DNA of 64,000 nt from Vibrio tubiashii (GCA_000775715.1 JRWQ01000005.1:62001-126000); one strand, 5' to 3'. Counted from the first letter of the stretch, positions 33,651 through 44,291 are shown. Numbers and translations: made by a program. Notes: a model not told the origin generated them from the letters alone.

Positions 33651-36104
33651 ATGGACATCTTGCTCTCAATATTAGGCTTTACCGTAGTGCTCGCTACTTG
33701 CCTTTATAAACGCACTTCACTAATGATTTCAGTGAGTGCACTCACCTTAACCATGATTGCACTCTCTGTTTTCGGTACGGCAGGATCAATCAGTTGGCTG
33801 CTATTTATCGCAGCTATCGCCGTGCTGGCCGTCCCATCAGTCAGGCAATCATTGATCAGCAAAAAAGCATTGTCGCTGTTTAAACAAGTGCTACCGGCCA
33901 TGTCTCAGACAGAAAAAGAAGCCCTCGATGCAGGCACGGTTTGGTGGGAAGCGGAGCTATTTAAAGGCAAGCCAAACTGGAACAAGCTTCACAATATTCA
34001 AACGCCACAACTCAGTGCCGAGGAGAAAGCTTTCCTAGATGGTCCAGTAAGTGAAGTCTGTGCTATGGTCAATGACTATCAAGTCACTCACGAACTAGCC
34101 GACCTTCCACCTGAAGTCTGGCAATATCTAAAAGACAACAAGTTCTTCGCCATGATCATCAAGAAAAAGTATGGCGGACTGGAGTTTTCTGCATACGCCC
34201 AATCACTGGTATTACAAAAGCTTACAGGTGTTTCAAGCGTACTTTCTTCAACTGTTGGTGTGCCTAACTCTTTAGGCCCAGGTGAATTACTTCAACATTA
34301 CGGCACTACGGAGCAAAAAGACTATTACCTACCTAGACTAGCAGAAGGCAAAGAGATCCCATGTTTCGCACTGACTAGCCCTGAAGCGGGATCGGATGCA
34401 GGCTCTATTCCTGACTATGGTGTTGTCTGTAAGGGAAAATGGGAAGGCAAAGATGTACTGGGTATGCGTATCACTTGGAACAAACGCTATATCACACTCG
34501 CACCTGTTGCGACGGTATTGGGTTTAGCATTTAAACTACGCGATCCAGATGGCCTACTTGGCGATACTAAAGATCTCGGCATCACATGTGCGCTGATTCC
34601 GACTCACCTAAAAGGGGTCGAAATTGGCAACCGCCACTTCCCGCTCAATGTGCCATTTCAGAATGGTCCAACTCGTGGTGAAGATCTGTTCGTTCCACTT
34701 GATTTCATCATTGGTGGGCCAAAGATGGCAGGTCAAGGTTGGCGTATGCTAGTTGAATGTTTATCTGTGGGTCGTGGTATTACCCTACCGTCGAACTCAA
34801 CAGGTGGTATCAAAACAGCCGCGTTGGCCACTGGTGCGTACGCTCGTATCCGTCGTCAATTTAAGCAACCGATTGGTCGTATGGAAGGCATTGAAGAGCC
34901 ACTCGCACGCTTAGGGGGCAACGCTTATGTGATGGATGCTGCCAGTACGCTTACCGTTGCCGGTATCGACCTAGGTGAGAAGCCATCTGTGATCTCAGCG
35001 ATTGTTAAATACCACTGTACTCACAGAATGCAGCGTAGTGTCATCGATGCTATGGACATCGTCGGCGGCAAAGGTATCTGTTTAGGCCCTTCTAACTTCC
35101 TTGGTCGCGGCTATCAAGGTGCACCAATTGCGATTACGGTTGAGGGTGCAAATATTCTGACTCGTTCAATGATCATTTACGGTCAAGGAGCAATTCGTTG
35201 TCATCCATATGTACTAGAAGAGATGAATGCTGCGTATTCCGATAAATCCGATGCACTGGAGAAGTTTGACGCAGCGCTTGCAGGCCATGTCAGTTTTGCA
35301 ATGAGTAACTTAGTACGTAGTTTCTGGTTGGGTTTAACTGATGGTTACTTCTCGTCATCGCCAGTAAAAGACTCAACAACCCGTTACTATCAACAGCTCA
35401 ATCGTTACAGCGCAAACATTGCCTTTTTATCTGATGTTTCAATGGCTGTATTGGGAGGCTCACTGAAGCGCAAAGAGCGTCTATCCGCGCGTTTAGGTGA
35501 TATTCTAAGTCAGCTCTACTTAAGTTCAGCAACCCTTAAACGCTATGAAAGCGAAGGTCGTATTGAAGCAGATTTGCCTCTATTACACTGGGGGCTGCAA
35601 GATAGCTTAAAACAAACTGAACTTGCTATTGATGAGTTCTTGGCAAACTTCCCTAATAAGTGGATGGGTAAAGCTCTGCGTATACTACTCATGCCATTTG
35701 GTCGAGTTCGTAAAGCGCCAAGTGACAAGCTAGACAGCCAAGTGGCTAAGATACTTCAAACACCAAGTGAAACTCGCTCACGCCTGGGTCAATACCAATA
35801 CCTAGAGCCAAGCGAATTTAATCCAGTAGGTCGTATTGAACATGCTCTTGAAATCATTCTTGCAGCAGAACCTATTTTTGACCGAGTTTGCAAAGAAACA
35901 GGCAAACGCCTTCCATTCTTGCGTCTGGATGAAGTGGCAGAGGTCGGTATCGAGAAAGGTATTATTGATGCGCAAGAAGCGAATTTATTGCGTGAAGCGG
36001 AAGCTCAGCGCCTATACGTAATTAATGTCGATGACTTTAGTCCAGAGACATTGGCAGCAAAGCCTAAAGTAGATACCCCATCACCAATGGATGAAGTCGC
36101 CTAA
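33651..36104 (+). CDS. fadE: Acyl-CoA dehydrogenase FadE
   Basis: First dehydrogenation of beta-oxidation, FAD-linked. The 817-residue product, like E. coli FadE (814), has two hydrophobic N-terminal segments (about residues 4-70) before the dehydrogenase core. The core shows [14 protein letters not shown] (FAD/substrate loop), [12 protein letters not shown], and G-G-K-G-I-C-L-G-P. It also has the FadE-specific C-terminal extension of about 250 residues (F-W-L-G-L-T-D-G and [10 protein letters not shown]). The promoter has a FadR-type operator. Confidence 0.97.
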   Translation: MDILLSILGFTVVLATCLYKRTSLMISVSALTLTMIALSVFGTAGSISWLLFIAAIAVLAVPSVRQSLISKKALSLFKQVLPAMSQTEKEALDAGTVWWEAELFKGKPNWNKLHNIQTPQLSAEEKAFLDGPVSEVCAMVNDYQVTHELADLPPEVWQYLKDNKFFAMIIKKKYGGLEFSAYAQSLVLQKLTGVSSVLSSTVGVPNSLGPGELLQHYGTTEQKDYYLPRLAEGKEIPCFALTSPEAGSDAGSIPDYGVVCKGKWEGKDVLGMRITWNKRYITLAPVATVLGLAFKLRDPDGLLGDTKDLGITCALIPTHLKGVEIGNRHFPLNVPFQNGPTRGEDLFVPLDFIIGGPKMAGQGWRMLVECLSVGRGITLPSNSTGGIKTAALATGAYARIRRQFKQPIGRMEGIEEPLARLGGNAYVMDAASTLTVAGIDLGEKPSVISAIVKYHCTHRMQRSVIDAMDIVGGKGICLGPSNFLGRGYQGAPIAITVEGANILTRSMIIYGQGAIRCHPYVLEEMNAAYSDKSDALEKFDAALAGHVSFAMSNLVRSFWLGLTDGYFSSSPVKDSTTRYYQQLNRYSANIAFLSDVSMAVLGGSLKRKERLSARLGDILSQLYLSSATLKRYESEGRIEADLPLLHWGLQDSLKQTELAIDEFLANFPNKWMGKALRILLMPFGRVRKAPSDKLDSQVAKILQTPSETRSRLGQYQYLEPSEFNPVGRIEHALEIILAAEPIFDRVCKETGKRLPFLRLDEVAEVGIEKGIIDAQEANLLREAEAQRLYVINVDDFSPETLAAKPKVDTPSPMDEVA

Positions 36105-36118
36105 CACGAGAAAACGGA

Positions 36119-36146
36119 AAAGGGCTGCGCGAGCAGCCCTTTTTAG
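36119..36146 (+). terminator. Rho-independent terminator of fadE
   Basis: Stem AGGGCTGC/GCAGCCCT with loop GCGA, followed by TTTTT, 16 bp after the stop. Confidence 0.93.
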
Positions 36147-36182
36147 TATCTGGATTTTGCGCAAACCTCGCAAACAATGAAT

Positions 36183-37433
36183 CTACTTCTTAGGCATCTC
36201 TAACTGCATCTCAGGAATCGCCTGCTTACTCGCTTTCAATTTACGTCTAATAAACCAAGTAACCAGACCCAGAATCACCACCAGCACATTACCAACGCCA
36301 ATAATAATCATAGTGCGAGTGCGTTTTTCTTCTCGCATTTTAATCACTTGAAGCTCCTCCATACGCTTCTGCTGCTGGAGACGTTCTTCTTCCTGTAAGC
36401 GACGGGTTTCCTCCATATCGACTTCAGCAACCACACTATAAGTGTGTTCAGTCATCGGGAACACAAGCGGGCGCTCAGACCCCATTTCGGTGGCAAACGC
36501 CTCCCCTGTCCAAGAATAAAGCCCAATTTCTTCGCTGTATGGAATTTTTAATTCAAGCTTGTTACTTTCCGCCTCAGCAGAACCTTGAACCGAGATCTGT
36601 TGTTCGTCTGGTGAAATATGATCAACATGCCCGGCAATCGAGCCAGGTAAAATCATGCCTCGCTCTCCAGAAATCACAATACGATTTGGACTGTTGGCAT
36701 CACGCGATTGAATGAACGTCGTTTCTAGGGGCGATGGATAGACAAGCACTTCTTGTTCTTGCGCACGAAGGAAAACACCATTACCAGACGTTACCCTAAC
36801 TCGGTACTTGCCCGGTGCACTGGAAATTGGTAGCGACACAGTAAAGATACCATCACCAGCAACTTCATCTAACCCTAGACCATCGTCAGCGAACTCACCA
36901 ATCACCTCTGCTATTGGCCTGGCCTCTTTAATTAGCTCGTCTTCATTTTCAATATACTTGGTAAAAGTCACTTTAAGTTTTACGCGATCAAGGAAATCAC
37001 GCAGCACCAAAGGCTGATTGTCTGAGGTAAGTCTCGCGTTAAACTTGATGGTTTCACCTTGGAACAGGCGATTAGGCAAACTATCTGTTGAGAGTTTTAG
37101 ATGAGAGATAAGTTTAATTTTATTCTTTGGTGTCACCTTACCAATCGCTTGCCACGGCCCTGGCATAGGGTTATCGATAGAGATAATATCCATCGAAGAT
37201 TCTTGATACCAACGAACATTATCAGGGCTGCGCCACGCATAATATTTCTTGCCATCGGGGCGAACTAACACAACAGGTTGTGAGCTTTTAGTGCGATAGA
37301 TCACAAAGGTGACCTGCTTGATTGAAGGGTCAACGCGGAATCGATTATCGAGTAGTGACATTGAGGATTTATCAGCGCCGAAGCTTACTGCGCTAAACAG
37401 AATACCCATAATAGCAATCCAAATCCTCAACAT
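36183..37433 (-). CDS. Membrane-anchored periplasmic protein, possibly TIGR03503 family, function unknown
   Basis: A 416-residue protein with a signal peptide (cleavage near S-F-G-A-D), a large periplasmic part, a charged coiled-coil stretch (about 341-370, rich in E, R and Q), one membrane segment (375-395), and a short basic cytoplasmic tail. The periplasmic part resembles the shape of von Willebrand-associated proteins: an N-terminal V-R-P-D-G-K-K-Y-Y beta region, then an immunoglobulin-like domain with D-D-G-x-x-x-D-E-V-A-G-D-G-I-F-T (calcium-type or Ig-fold turn). I recall a conserved family of this type in vibrios and shewanellae (TIGR03503), but cannot confirm it. It lies 8 bp after dnaQ, apparently co-transcribed. 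Confidence 0.7.
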   Translation of the reverse strand: MLRIWIAIMGILFSAVSFGADKSSMSLLDNRFRVDPSIKQVTFVIYRTKSSQPVVLVRPDGKKYYAWRSPDNVRWYQESSMDIISIDNPMPGPWQAIGKVTPKNKIKLISHLKLSTDSLPNRLFQGETIKFNARLTSDNQPLVLRDFLDRVKLKVTFTKYIENEDELIKEARPIAEVIGEFADDGLGLDEVAGDGIFTVSLPISSAPGKYRVRVTSGNGVFLRAQEQEVLVYPSPLETTFIQSRDANSPNRIVISGERGMILPGSIAGHVDHISPDEQQISVQGSAEAESNKLELKIPYSEEIGLYSWTGEAFATEMGSERPLVFPMTEHTYSVVAEVDMEETRRLQEEERLQQQKRMEELQVIKMREEKRTRTMIIIGVGNVLVVILGLVTWFIRRKLKASKQAIPEMQLEMPKK

Positions 37434-37441
37434 TCTTTCTC

Positions 37442-38179
37442 CTATTGACGCCAGAGGCAGCTTCCGCCTTTCTCGACGATATCTAATCTACTTTGGTGGG
37501 CTTCTAATTCATCGGCAGTTGCGCGTAAAACCTTTAATGATTTTCGTCCACTCGCTGCTCGTTTTATCGCTTCTCCGCCCTCTTCGTTAGCACTACCCGC
37601 ATTGAACTGCAATGAGGTCTGCCCACCTGTCATTAACAGGTAAACATCGGCCAGAATCTCCGCATCGAGCAAAGCCCCGTGAAGAGTACGGTGCGAGTTA
37701 TCAATGCCATATCGGTCACAAAGCGCATCAAGATTGTTTCGTTTGCCCGGGAAGATCTTCTTCGCCATGGCCAGCGTATCGGTAACCTTACAATAGTCGT
37801 CGGTTTTACCAATACTCGAATCGAGCATACTAAACTCGTGATCCATGAAGCCGGTATCGAACGATGCGTTATGTGCCACTAGCTCAGAGTCTTTAATAAA
37901 GGCTAAGAACTCTTCATGAACGTCTTGGTACTCCGGTTTATCAACCAAAAACTCATCAGTGATGCCATGAACTTCTACCGCATCAGGTTGAATCTCTCGG
38001 TCAGGCTTTATGTAAACATGAAAATGTCGACCTGTCAGTTTACGATCGATAATTTCAACGGCACCGATCTCAATAATTCGATGTCCTTGGTAATGAGGAC
38101 CGCCCTCACGGTTCATACCTGTGGTTTCGGTATCGAGTACCACGATGCGGTGGTGATTAGAATTGTTGCTGGTATTCAT
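37442..38179 (-). CDS. dnaQ: DNA polymerase III epsilon subunit (3'-5' proofreading exonuclease)
   Basis: DEDDh exonuclease that proofreads for the replicative polymerase. The motif Exo I V-L-D-T-E-T-T-G is at residues 14-21, Exo II lies in H-N-A-S-F-D, and Exo III is H-R-T-L-H-G-A-L-L-D-A-E. The C-terminal quarter binds the alpha subunit (DnaE), which is encoded at 46.7-50.2 kb. It is divergent from rnhA with 56 bp between the starts, the arrangement known in E. coli. 245 residues, normal length. Confidence 0.97.
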   Translation of the reverse strand: MNTSNNSNHHRIVVLDTETTGMNREGGPHYQGHRIIEIGAVEIIDRKLTGRHFHVYIKPDREIQPDAVEVHGITDEFLVDKPEYQDVHEEFLAFIKDSELVAHNASFDTGFMDHEFSMLDSSIGKTDDYCKVTDTLAMAKKIFPGKRNNLDALCDRYGIDNSHRTLHGALLDAEILADVYLLMTGGQTSLQFNAGSANEEGGEAIKRAASGRKSLKVLRATADELEAHQSRLDIVEKGGSCLWRQ

Positions 38180-38235
38180 AACAATATGTGTGTCAGACTA
38201 TGCCAATAATGTGCTTAACCCAATAGTATCAAATC

Positions 38236-38700
38236 ATGACGAAACAGGTGGAAATTTTCACTGATGGTTCCTGCTTAGGTAATCCAGGCCCCGGAGGCTA
38301 TGGCGTTGTACTACGCTATAAGCAAACCGAGAAGACCTTAGCCAAAGGCTACACCTTAACGACCAACAACCGTATGGAAATGCTGGCAACTATTGTTGCC
38401 CTTCAAGCACTCAAAGAGTCGTGTGACGTTATTCTTACTACTGATAGTCAATATGTTCGTCAGGGCATTACTCAGTGGATCCACAACTGGAAAAAACGTG
38501 GTTGGAAAACGGCCGATAAAAAACCGGTTAAAAATGCCGATCTTTGGCAAGCCCTTGATAAAGAAACAGAGCGTCACAATATCGATTGGCGTTGGGTCAA
38601 AGGTCACGCAGGTCATAGAGAAAATGAAATGTGTGATGAGCTAGCTCGCGCGGCGGCAGAAAACCCTACCGAAGAAGATAGCGGTTACATCCCCAACTAA
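38236..38700 (+). CDS. rnhA: Ribonuclease HI
   Basis: Degrades RNA in RNA-DNA hybrids. The 154-residue product has the four acidic catalytic residues visible: Asp in F-T-D-G-S-C, Glu in M-E-M-L-A, Asp in T-T-D-S-Q-Y, and Asp near E-M-C-D-E-L-A-R. The basic handle K-K-R-G-W-K is also present. It is divergent from dnaQ and convergent with the following methyltransferase gene. Confidence 0.98.
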   Translation: MTKQVEIFTDGSCLGNPGPGGYGVVLRYKQTEKTLAKGYTLTTNNRMEMLATIVALQALKESCDVILTTDSQYVRQGITQWIHNWKKRGWKTADKKPVKNADLWQALDKETERHNIDWRWVKGHAGHRENEMCDELARAAAENPTEEDSGYIPN

Positions 38701-38716
38701 GATCAATAGATAGCCA

Positions 38717-39454
38717 TTAATGGCTTGGCTTATTAGACACCTTGTAATTGACGCCCAATGGCGTCAATTTTCGTTTTAACTTCCAGTGCGGTTTAATCGG
38801 TTTTAGCGGATAGGTGCGCTTACGAGCAACAATAAAATACAAACTGCCCATCGGAGATGCCCAATCACCGATGCTGTTTTCTAGCCAAGTCCACATAGGG
38901 CGATACCTCTGCATTGGAAACAGTGCATAACGATCACATTCAATGACTTGATAGTTTAATAACCCTAACCAATCTTTAATCCGATTAGGGGTAAACATTC
39001 TGCCGCTCCAAGGGAGATTGTTTTTTCTCCACGGCATCAAGCTCGCAAGCCCAGTGAAGCTAATAGGATTAAAACCGGTAATAATCAGATAGCCATCATC
39101 CATCATCACGCGATCAACTTCCCTTAACATACGGTGAGGATCGTTGCAGTAATCAAGCTGATGTGTCATTAACACCGCATCGAAACTCTTCTCTAAAAAG
39201 GGCAAATCGTAACCGTCTGCGATGACATTGTGCAAAGGGTTCTGGATATCTAAGTGAACTTGATGTTGAATATTACAGTTGAAGCTGGTTAATTCGCAGC
39301 TCAGGCCACCTAACTTAAGCAGATGGTAACCGAAAAGCTTTGGGCACCATTCGTCAACGCGAGTTTGAATTGATTCAATAACCCACTGGCCATTTTTAAG
39401 CTGAGACCATGAATGAGGCTTGTTAATCTTTTTCGTGCTACGTGCTGGCTTCAT
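38717..39454 (-). CDS. yafS: YafS-like SAM-dependent methyltransferase
   Basis: Class I methyltransferase (Methyltransf_11 pattern) of 245 residues. The usual glycine-rich motif I is degenerate, but I-A-D-G-Y-D-L-P-F (motif II region) and D-A-V-L-M-T-H-Q-L-D-Y (motif IV region) are clear, followed by H-R-M-L-R-E-V-D-R-V-M-M-D-D-G-Y-L-I-I-T-G-F-N-P. It lies between rnhA and gloB, as does E. coli yafS. The substrate is unknown. Confidence 0.87.
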   Translation of the reverse strand: MKPARSTKKINKPHSWSQLKNGQWVIESIQTRVDEWCPKLFGYHLLKLGGLSCELTSFNCNIQHQVHLDIQNPLHNVIADGYDLPFLEKSFDAVLMTHQLDYCNDPHRMLREVDRVMMDDGYLIITGFNPISFTGLASLMPWRKNNLPWSGRMFTPNRIKDWLGLLNYQVIECDRYALFPMQRYRPMWTWLENSIGDWASPMGSLYFIVARKRTYPLKPIKPHWKLKRKLTPLGVNYKVSNKPSH

Positions 39455-39505
39455 TGTTAACCTGCTTCACTTGCGTCCGTTGACTGATAAACTGGAGACA
39501 CAACC

Positions 39506-40264
39506 ATGTTGAATATCAAAAGCATACCCGCATTTAATGATAATTACATCTGGCTGATTGAAAATAGCGATCGCCGTTGTGCTGTGGTCGACCCAGGTGA
39601 CGCAACCCCTGTTCTGGCCTACCTAAACGCGCACGATTTGAGTTTAGATGCCATCCTCATTACCCACCATCACAATGACCACATTGGTGGGGTGCCTGAG
39701 CTGGTGCGCCAATTTCCTGATGTTGATGTTGTCGGCCCAGCCAATGAGCCAGTACCAACCTTGACTCACGCGGTTGACGCTGGCGACCAAATTGAACTGT
39801 TTAATGAAATCTTCTTTGTACTGGGATTAGAGGGGCATACCCGAGGTCACATTGGTTATGTCGGTGATGGCAAGCTATTCTGTGGCGATGTACTATTCTC
39901 CGCTGGCTGTGGACGCGTCTTCGAAGGAACGATGGAGCAAATGTATCACTCGTTAAGTAAACTCGCTGCGCTACCGGAAGAAACAGAGGTCTACTGTGCC
40001 CATGAGTACACCGCAAGTAATGTCGCCTTTGCCCTCGCAGTTGAACCAGACAATGAACAACTACACCAATACCGCGATGAAGTAAATCGACTTCGTGCTC
40101 AGAATAAACCCACCATACCTACAACGATTCGCCGTGAAAAATGGATTAACCCGTTCCTACGTCTTGACCAACAAACCATCATTCGTTCAGTTGCAAGTCG
40201 TACCGTTGAAAGCGACGCGCTCGCTATTTTTAGCGCATTACGTGAGTGGAAGAACGAATTTTAA
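39506..40264 (+). CDS. gloB: Hydroxyacylglutathione hydrolase (glyoxalase II)
   Basis: Metallo-beta-lactamase-fold enzyme that hydrolyses S-lactoylglutathione, the second step of methylglyoxal detoxification. The metal motif [10 protein letters not shown] is near residue 52, with further ligands in G-H-T-R-G-H, G-D-V-L-F and C-A-H-E-Y-T. The C-terminal helical domain includes P-T-I-P-T-T, as in the glyoxalase II substrate site. 252 residues, normal length. Confidence 0.97.
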   Translation: MLNIKSIPAFNDNYIWLIENSDRRCAVVDPGDATPVLAYLNAHDLSLDAILITHHHNDHIGGVPELVRQFPDVDVVGPANEPVPTLTHAVDAGDQIELFNEIFFVLGLEGHTRGHIGYVGDGKLFCGDVLFSAGCGRVFEGTMEQMYHSLSKLAALPEETEVYCAHEYTASNVAFALAVEPDNEQLHQYRDEVNRLRAQNKPTIPTTIRREKWINPFLRLDQQTIIRSVASRTVESDALAIFSALREWKNEF

Positions 40265-40334
40265 CGTTTTGCTGCTTGTCACCCACTCATAGTGACAAGT
40301 ATTATCAGCAGCCAAGTTAAAAAAGGGCTGTGAA

Positions 40335-41897
40335 ATGCGAGTAAAACACAGCTGGGTATTAGCACTATTATTATCAGGTTGTCAGCTTACCCAGCCGACT
40401 GAGTCTGAAGATGCCGTCTCTTCAGAAACAAACAATCCATCTATTGAGCAGAGTGAGCCAAGTGCTCAACCAGCAAAACCCATCGTTCCCCCTGAGCCAG
40501 TGATCACTCCACAGACACAACAGGATGTCTGGAAGCGTATCGCTATGCAGCTAGAGATGCCTGTACCTGACCACAAACTAGTTAACTACTACCGCACCTG
40601 GTATCTCAAGCATCCAAATCACTTAAAAACCGTTTCAAAGCGTGCTGAGCCTTTCCTTTACCTGATCACAGAGAAAATAGAGCAACGTGATTTACCTTTA
40701 GAGCTTGCACTATTACCTGTAGTAGAAAGTTCCTTTGATGCTTTTGCCTACTCGCATGGTAGCGCAGCAGGTCTATGGCAGTTCGTTCCTGGCACAGGAA
40801 AACAGCAAGGTCTAAAACAGAATTTCTGGTATGACGGCCGACGTGATGTAGACGCTGCAACCGACGCCGCTCTAGATTACCTGACCGCTCTCAACAAACG
40901 CTTTGACGGTTCATGGACTCACGCTATTGCCGCCTATAACAGTGGTGGTGGCCGTGTATCGAGCGCGATTCGCAAAAATACTAAGCTAGGCAAACCAACA
41001 GATTTCTTCTCACTAGACCTCCCTAAAGAGACCAGTGGTTATGTACCTAAACTGCTGGCACTGGCTGATGTGGTCGCTAACCAAGAGAAGTACGGCATTG
41101 AAATTCCTGCTATTGCCAACAAACCAGTGGTTGAATTAGTCGACCCGAAAGAGCAACTTGATCTCGCTATTGCAGCCAATTACGCAGGCATCAGTGTTAA
41201 ACAGCTACAGAGCCTAAACCCAGCTTACAACCAATGGGCGACTGCTCCAGACGGTCCTCACCAGTTACTGCTTCCTATCGGCAATATTGAACAGTTCAAC
41301 CAAGCGGTTAGTGAAAATCGCGGCAAAGGCATGAAGGTGGTTCGTCACAAGGTGAAATCGGGTGATAGCTTGAGCGTGCTAGCGAGAAAGTACAACACAA
41401 CGGCTAAAGTGATTCGCACCGCTAATAACATGAGCAACAATAACATCCGTGTAGGTCAGCACCTGATGATCCCGACCTCCACCAAAGATGACAAAGCTTA
41501 TGCACTAAGTGCTTCAAATCGCCTAGCTAAAACGCAAGCAAAGTCCCGAGGTCAATATAAGCTGACTCATACCGTTCGCTCAGGCGACAGTTTGTGGTCA
41601 ATTGCCCGTGCGAACAAAGTTTCACATCAGTCATTAGCTAAGTGGAATGGCATGGGCCCAAGAGATACGCTTCGTGTTGGTCAAAAACTGGTGATTTGGA
41701 AGAACAGCTCTGACGGTGCCATCATTCGCACGGTTTTCTACAACGTGCGCACAGGGGATACCATCAGCGGTATCGCAAGCAAGTTCAAAGTGAAATCGAA
41801 CGACATCGTCAAGTGGAACGATCTTAACAAGCAAAAATACCTTAAGCCAGGTCAAAAGCTTAAGCTGTATGTAGATGTAACTAAGGTAAGTGTATGA
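40335..41897 (+). CDS. mltD: Membrane-bound lytic murein transglycosylase D
   Basis: Lipoprotein (lipobox L-L-L-S-G-C, Cys 16) that cleaves glycan strands with formation of 1,6-anhydromuramic acid. The SLT domain (about residues 115-270) contains the catalytic Glu in P-V-V-E-S-S-F, then G-L-W-Q-F and A-Y-N-S-G-G-G-R. Three LysM peptidoglycan-binding domains follow: about 335-380, 410-455 and 465-515 (G-D-S-L-S, G-D-S-L-W and G-D-T-I-S motifs). Length is 520 residues. The stop overlaps the next start (ATGA). Confidence 0.96.
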   Translation: MRVKHSWVLALLLSGCQLTQPTESEDAVSSETNNPSIEQSEPSAQPAKPIVPPEPVITPQTQQDVWKRIAMQLEMPVPDHKLVNYYRTWYLKHPNHLKTVSKRAEPFLYLITEKIEQRDLPLELALLPVVESSFDAFAYSHGSAAGLWQFVPGTGKQQGLKQNFWYDGRRDVDAATDAALDYLTALNKRFDGSWTHAIAAYNSGGGRVSSAIRKNTKLGKPTDFFSLDLPKETSGYVPKLLALADVVANQEKYGIEIPAIANKPVVELVDPKEQLDLAIAANYAGISVKQLQSLNPAYNQWATAPDGPHQLLLPIGNIEQFNQAVSENRGKGMKVVRHKVKSGDSLSVLARKYNTTAKVIRTANNMSNNNIRVGQHLMIPTSTKDDKAYALSASNRLAKTQAKSRGQYKLTHTVRSGDSLWSIARANKVSHQSLAKWNGMGPRDTLRVGQKLVIWKNSSDGAIIRTVFYNVRTGDTISGIASKFKVKSNDIVKWNDLNKQKYLKPGQKLKLYVDVTKVSV

Positions 41898-42580
41898 CCC
41901 CGTCAAGTAACCCTTTAATCATGCTAGTCGACATTTTCCGTTCGCCTAGCGCCTGTTTCTTAGCCCTATACCAACGTGGTGCTTGGGGTTGGCAACCATA
42001 TATTTTCTTAATTCTGTCTCCTTTTCTATTTTGGGGTGCTTACTTCGACATGGTCGATTTTGAGTGGTTGAGACAGGCACTTGCCGTGCAATTAGCAGAA
42101 ACAAACCCTAAGCAATTAGAGTTGCTTGATGCTAACACCCTCATGGCAAGTGAGATCATTAGTGATATCGCAGGCAGAACACTCACCATCCTTATGCTCG
42201 CTTTCTGGTTCAACTTAGCCACTAAACCGAGTCAGCATCAGCACGGCTTTTGGAAGTGGTTTGCCGCCGCTGCTGTCATCACCTTCCCTGCAATTATTGG
42301 TGATCTCGCCAGTTATGTCAGCGCACTACTGAAACATGGTCAGGTGATGGTCTACGCTGCCGATCTGAATAGCCTAAATGGTTTGTTAAAACTACCGCTA
42401 ACCAATGAGTGGTCGCAGTTTGCTAGCTCATTCCCACTATTACTTCCTTGGTATATTGCACTTGGCTATGCCGCTGTAGGGACTTGGACTGAATTTGAAC
42501 GAGGTCAAGCTCTGGTTATTTCAGCGCTTCCTTGGCTGGCTTACTACCTAATCTGGGCGCTCTACATCTTAATCTTCTAA
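41894..42580 (+). CDS. Yip1-family integral membrane protein, function unknown
   Basis: A 228-residue protein with about five membrane segments. The N-terminal soluble stretch (L-V-D-I-F-R-S-P-S-A-C-F) and a central D-I-A-G-R-T-L helix fit the YIP1 domain pattern seen in many bacterial membrane proteins. The start overlaps the mltD stop by 4 bp, so it is probably made together with MltD. It ends convergently, overlapping the next minus-strand gene by 4 bp. No function can be deduced. Confidence 0.8.
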   Translation: MTPSSNPLIMLVDIFRSPSACFLALYQRGAWGWQPYIFLILSPFLFWGAYFDMVDFEWLRQALAVQLAETNPKQLELLDANTLMASEIISDIAGRTLTILMLAFWFNLATKPSQHQHGFWKWFAAAAVITFPAIIGDLASYVSALLKHGQVMVYAADLNSLNGLLKLPLTNEWSQFASSFPLLLPWYIALGYAAVGTWTEFERGQALVISALPWLAYYLIWALYILIF

Positions 42581-43425
42581 TGTAGAACAAAGCTCACCAG
42601 AATAGGGTTATGGTCAGAGGCGTCAGAAATTGTCGCCTCTGCTTTTTTCGCCACTAAATCGCGATAGAAAACGTGGTCAAGAGGCAAACCGGTTATAAAC
42701 TGAGTGCGACCATCCGGTAGATAATCCACTTCCTGCAAACCAAGCTTAGCCAGTTCTTTCGACATCACCTCAAACCGCTCTTCACTCCAGCTATTAAAGT
42801 CACCTGCAACAATTATCGGCCCTTTATGTTTGCTTAGCTCATTGGTCACTATCGCCAACTGTCTATGATACTCGACCGTGCCATAGGTAAAGTTAACCGC
42901 ATGAATGTTCACCACCGCTACTGATTCACCGTTAGACAGTGGATACGTGGCATACAGCGCTGATTTAGGTAAACCTAACCAAGGCTCTAACTCAGTATAG
43001 GCGCATGCTTTACTAGGCGTACTCCTAGAAAGGTTCAAAACACCTGCCGATGTGTCGAACGCCTTGAATGCATCGACTTGACTGCCGAACCAACCTTGAG
43101 AGCCAATCCAGTCCACCAGCTCATCAGTCATACTCGCCTCTTGTAACAGTACCAGCTGTTTAGAATTGGAGAAGCGTTCAAGTTGCTCACGCCAATTGCT
43201 GCGATTCTGCTTGTAGATATTCCACACCAGGATGTTTAACTCGCCTTCATTGTCGAGGCTAGGCGCTTGGTCATTTCGATAACAGCGTAACGAGAGGTCA
43301 ACTTGATTGTCGTTAATTGATGCCAGTTTAGGCTGACTAGAGAAGCTAAAAATAGTTTGAAAACCAACAAAAGCTAGCGTTGATAGGATGAAAATAGTAA
43401 GCAGTAGGTAAGCGGATTTTTTCAT
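42577..43425 (-). CDS. Endonuclease/exonuclease/phosphatase-family protein (YafD-like)
   Basis: EEP-fold hydrolase of 282 residues with an N-terminal membrane segment (about 7-25). Catalytic-site motifs are N-I-L-V-W-N-I-Y-K-Q-N, L-L-Q-E-A, V-A-G-D-F-N-S-W-S, and S-D-H-N-P-I-L. The L-Q-E-A metal-binding Glu and the D-F-N and S-D-H triads are complete. It resembles E. coli YafD, which lies in the same genomic area. The substrate (DNA, phospholipid or other phosphodiester) is unknown. The convergent overlap with the Yip1-like gene is 4 bp. Confidence 0.87.
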   Translation of the reverse strand: MKKSAYLLLTIFILSTLAFVGFQTIFSFSSQPKLASINDNQVDLSLRCYRNDQAPSLDNEGELNILVWNIYKQNRSNWREQLERFSNSKQLVLLQEASMTDELVDWIGSQGWFGSQVDAFKAFDTSAGVLNLSRSTPSKACAYTELEPWLGLPKSALYATYPLSNGESVAVVNIHAVNFTYGTVEYHRQLAIVTNELSKHKGPIIVAGDFNSWSEERFEVMSKELAKLGLQEVDYLPDGRTQFITGLPLDHVFYRDLVAKKAEATISDASDHNPILVSFVLH

Positions 43426-43456
43426 TGTGGCGCCTAGGGTCTGTTGACCCTAAAAC

Positions 43457-43481
43457 AAAAAGAGCCTGTTGGCTCTTTTTT
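43457..43481 (-). terminator. Terminator of glnB
   Basis: A 10-bp stem AAAAAGAGCC/GGCTCTTTTT with loop TGTT. T-rich on both sides, so possibly bidirectional. Confidence 0.88.
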
Positions 43482-43486
43482 CAGAT

Positions 43487-43834
<348 letters not shown>

Positions 43835-43880
43835 TTAAACTATTATTGTTACTAGCATTATCCCATGTTCGCTAGGTAAT

Positions 43881-43909
43881 AAAAAGCCCGAGCATAGTGT
43901 CTCGGGCTT
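43881..43909 (-). terminator. Rho-independent terminator of the cytochrome c gene
   Basis: Stem AAGCCCGAG/CTCGGGCTT with loop CATAGTGT. On the minus strand it is followed by a T run. Confidence 0.88.
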
Positions 43910-43926
43910 CTCTTTATCTCAAATAA

Positions 43927-44241
43927 TTATTTTAGGCTCGAGTAGTAAGCCGCTAGATTGGCAATATCAGCGTCACTCAGCATCGCTGCTTGCGCTTGCA
44001 TCACTGCTGCCAAACCGCCATTACGCTCTTTGTTCTTATAAGCGTTAATTGATGTAACCAGGTACTGCTCATTCTGACCTTTTAAGTTTGGGTAACCTGG
44101 GATAACCGCGATACCATCAGCGCCATGACAAGCGGCACAGATCGCTGCTTTTGCTTGTCCTGCTGCAACATCACCAGCAGCCATAGCATTGCCCGCGAAT
44201 AAACCCATTCCAAGTACCAATCCGATTGCGACCTTCTTCAT
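43927..44241 (-). CDS. Small periplasmic c-type cytochrome
   Basis: A 104-residue class I cytochrome c with a signal peptide (A-M-A-A-G) and a single haem site C-A-A-C-H at residues 35-39. The distal Met ligand is probably in A-A-V-M-Q-A-Q or A-A-M-L-S-D. The G-Y-P-N-L-K-G-Q-N segment and closing L-A-A-Y-Y-S-S-L-K are typical of c4/c553-like single-domain cytochromes. Its redox partner cannot be told from the context. Confidence 0.92.
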   Translation of the reverse strand: MKKVAIGLVLGMGLFAGNAMAAGDVAAGQAKAAICAACHGADGIAVIPGYPNLKGQNEQYLVTSINAYKNKERNGGLAAVMQAQAAMLSDADIANLAAYYSSLK

Positions 44242-44291
44242 TGCTCTTCCTTATAATTCCATGATAATTGTACGTTTTTATGTATACGATT

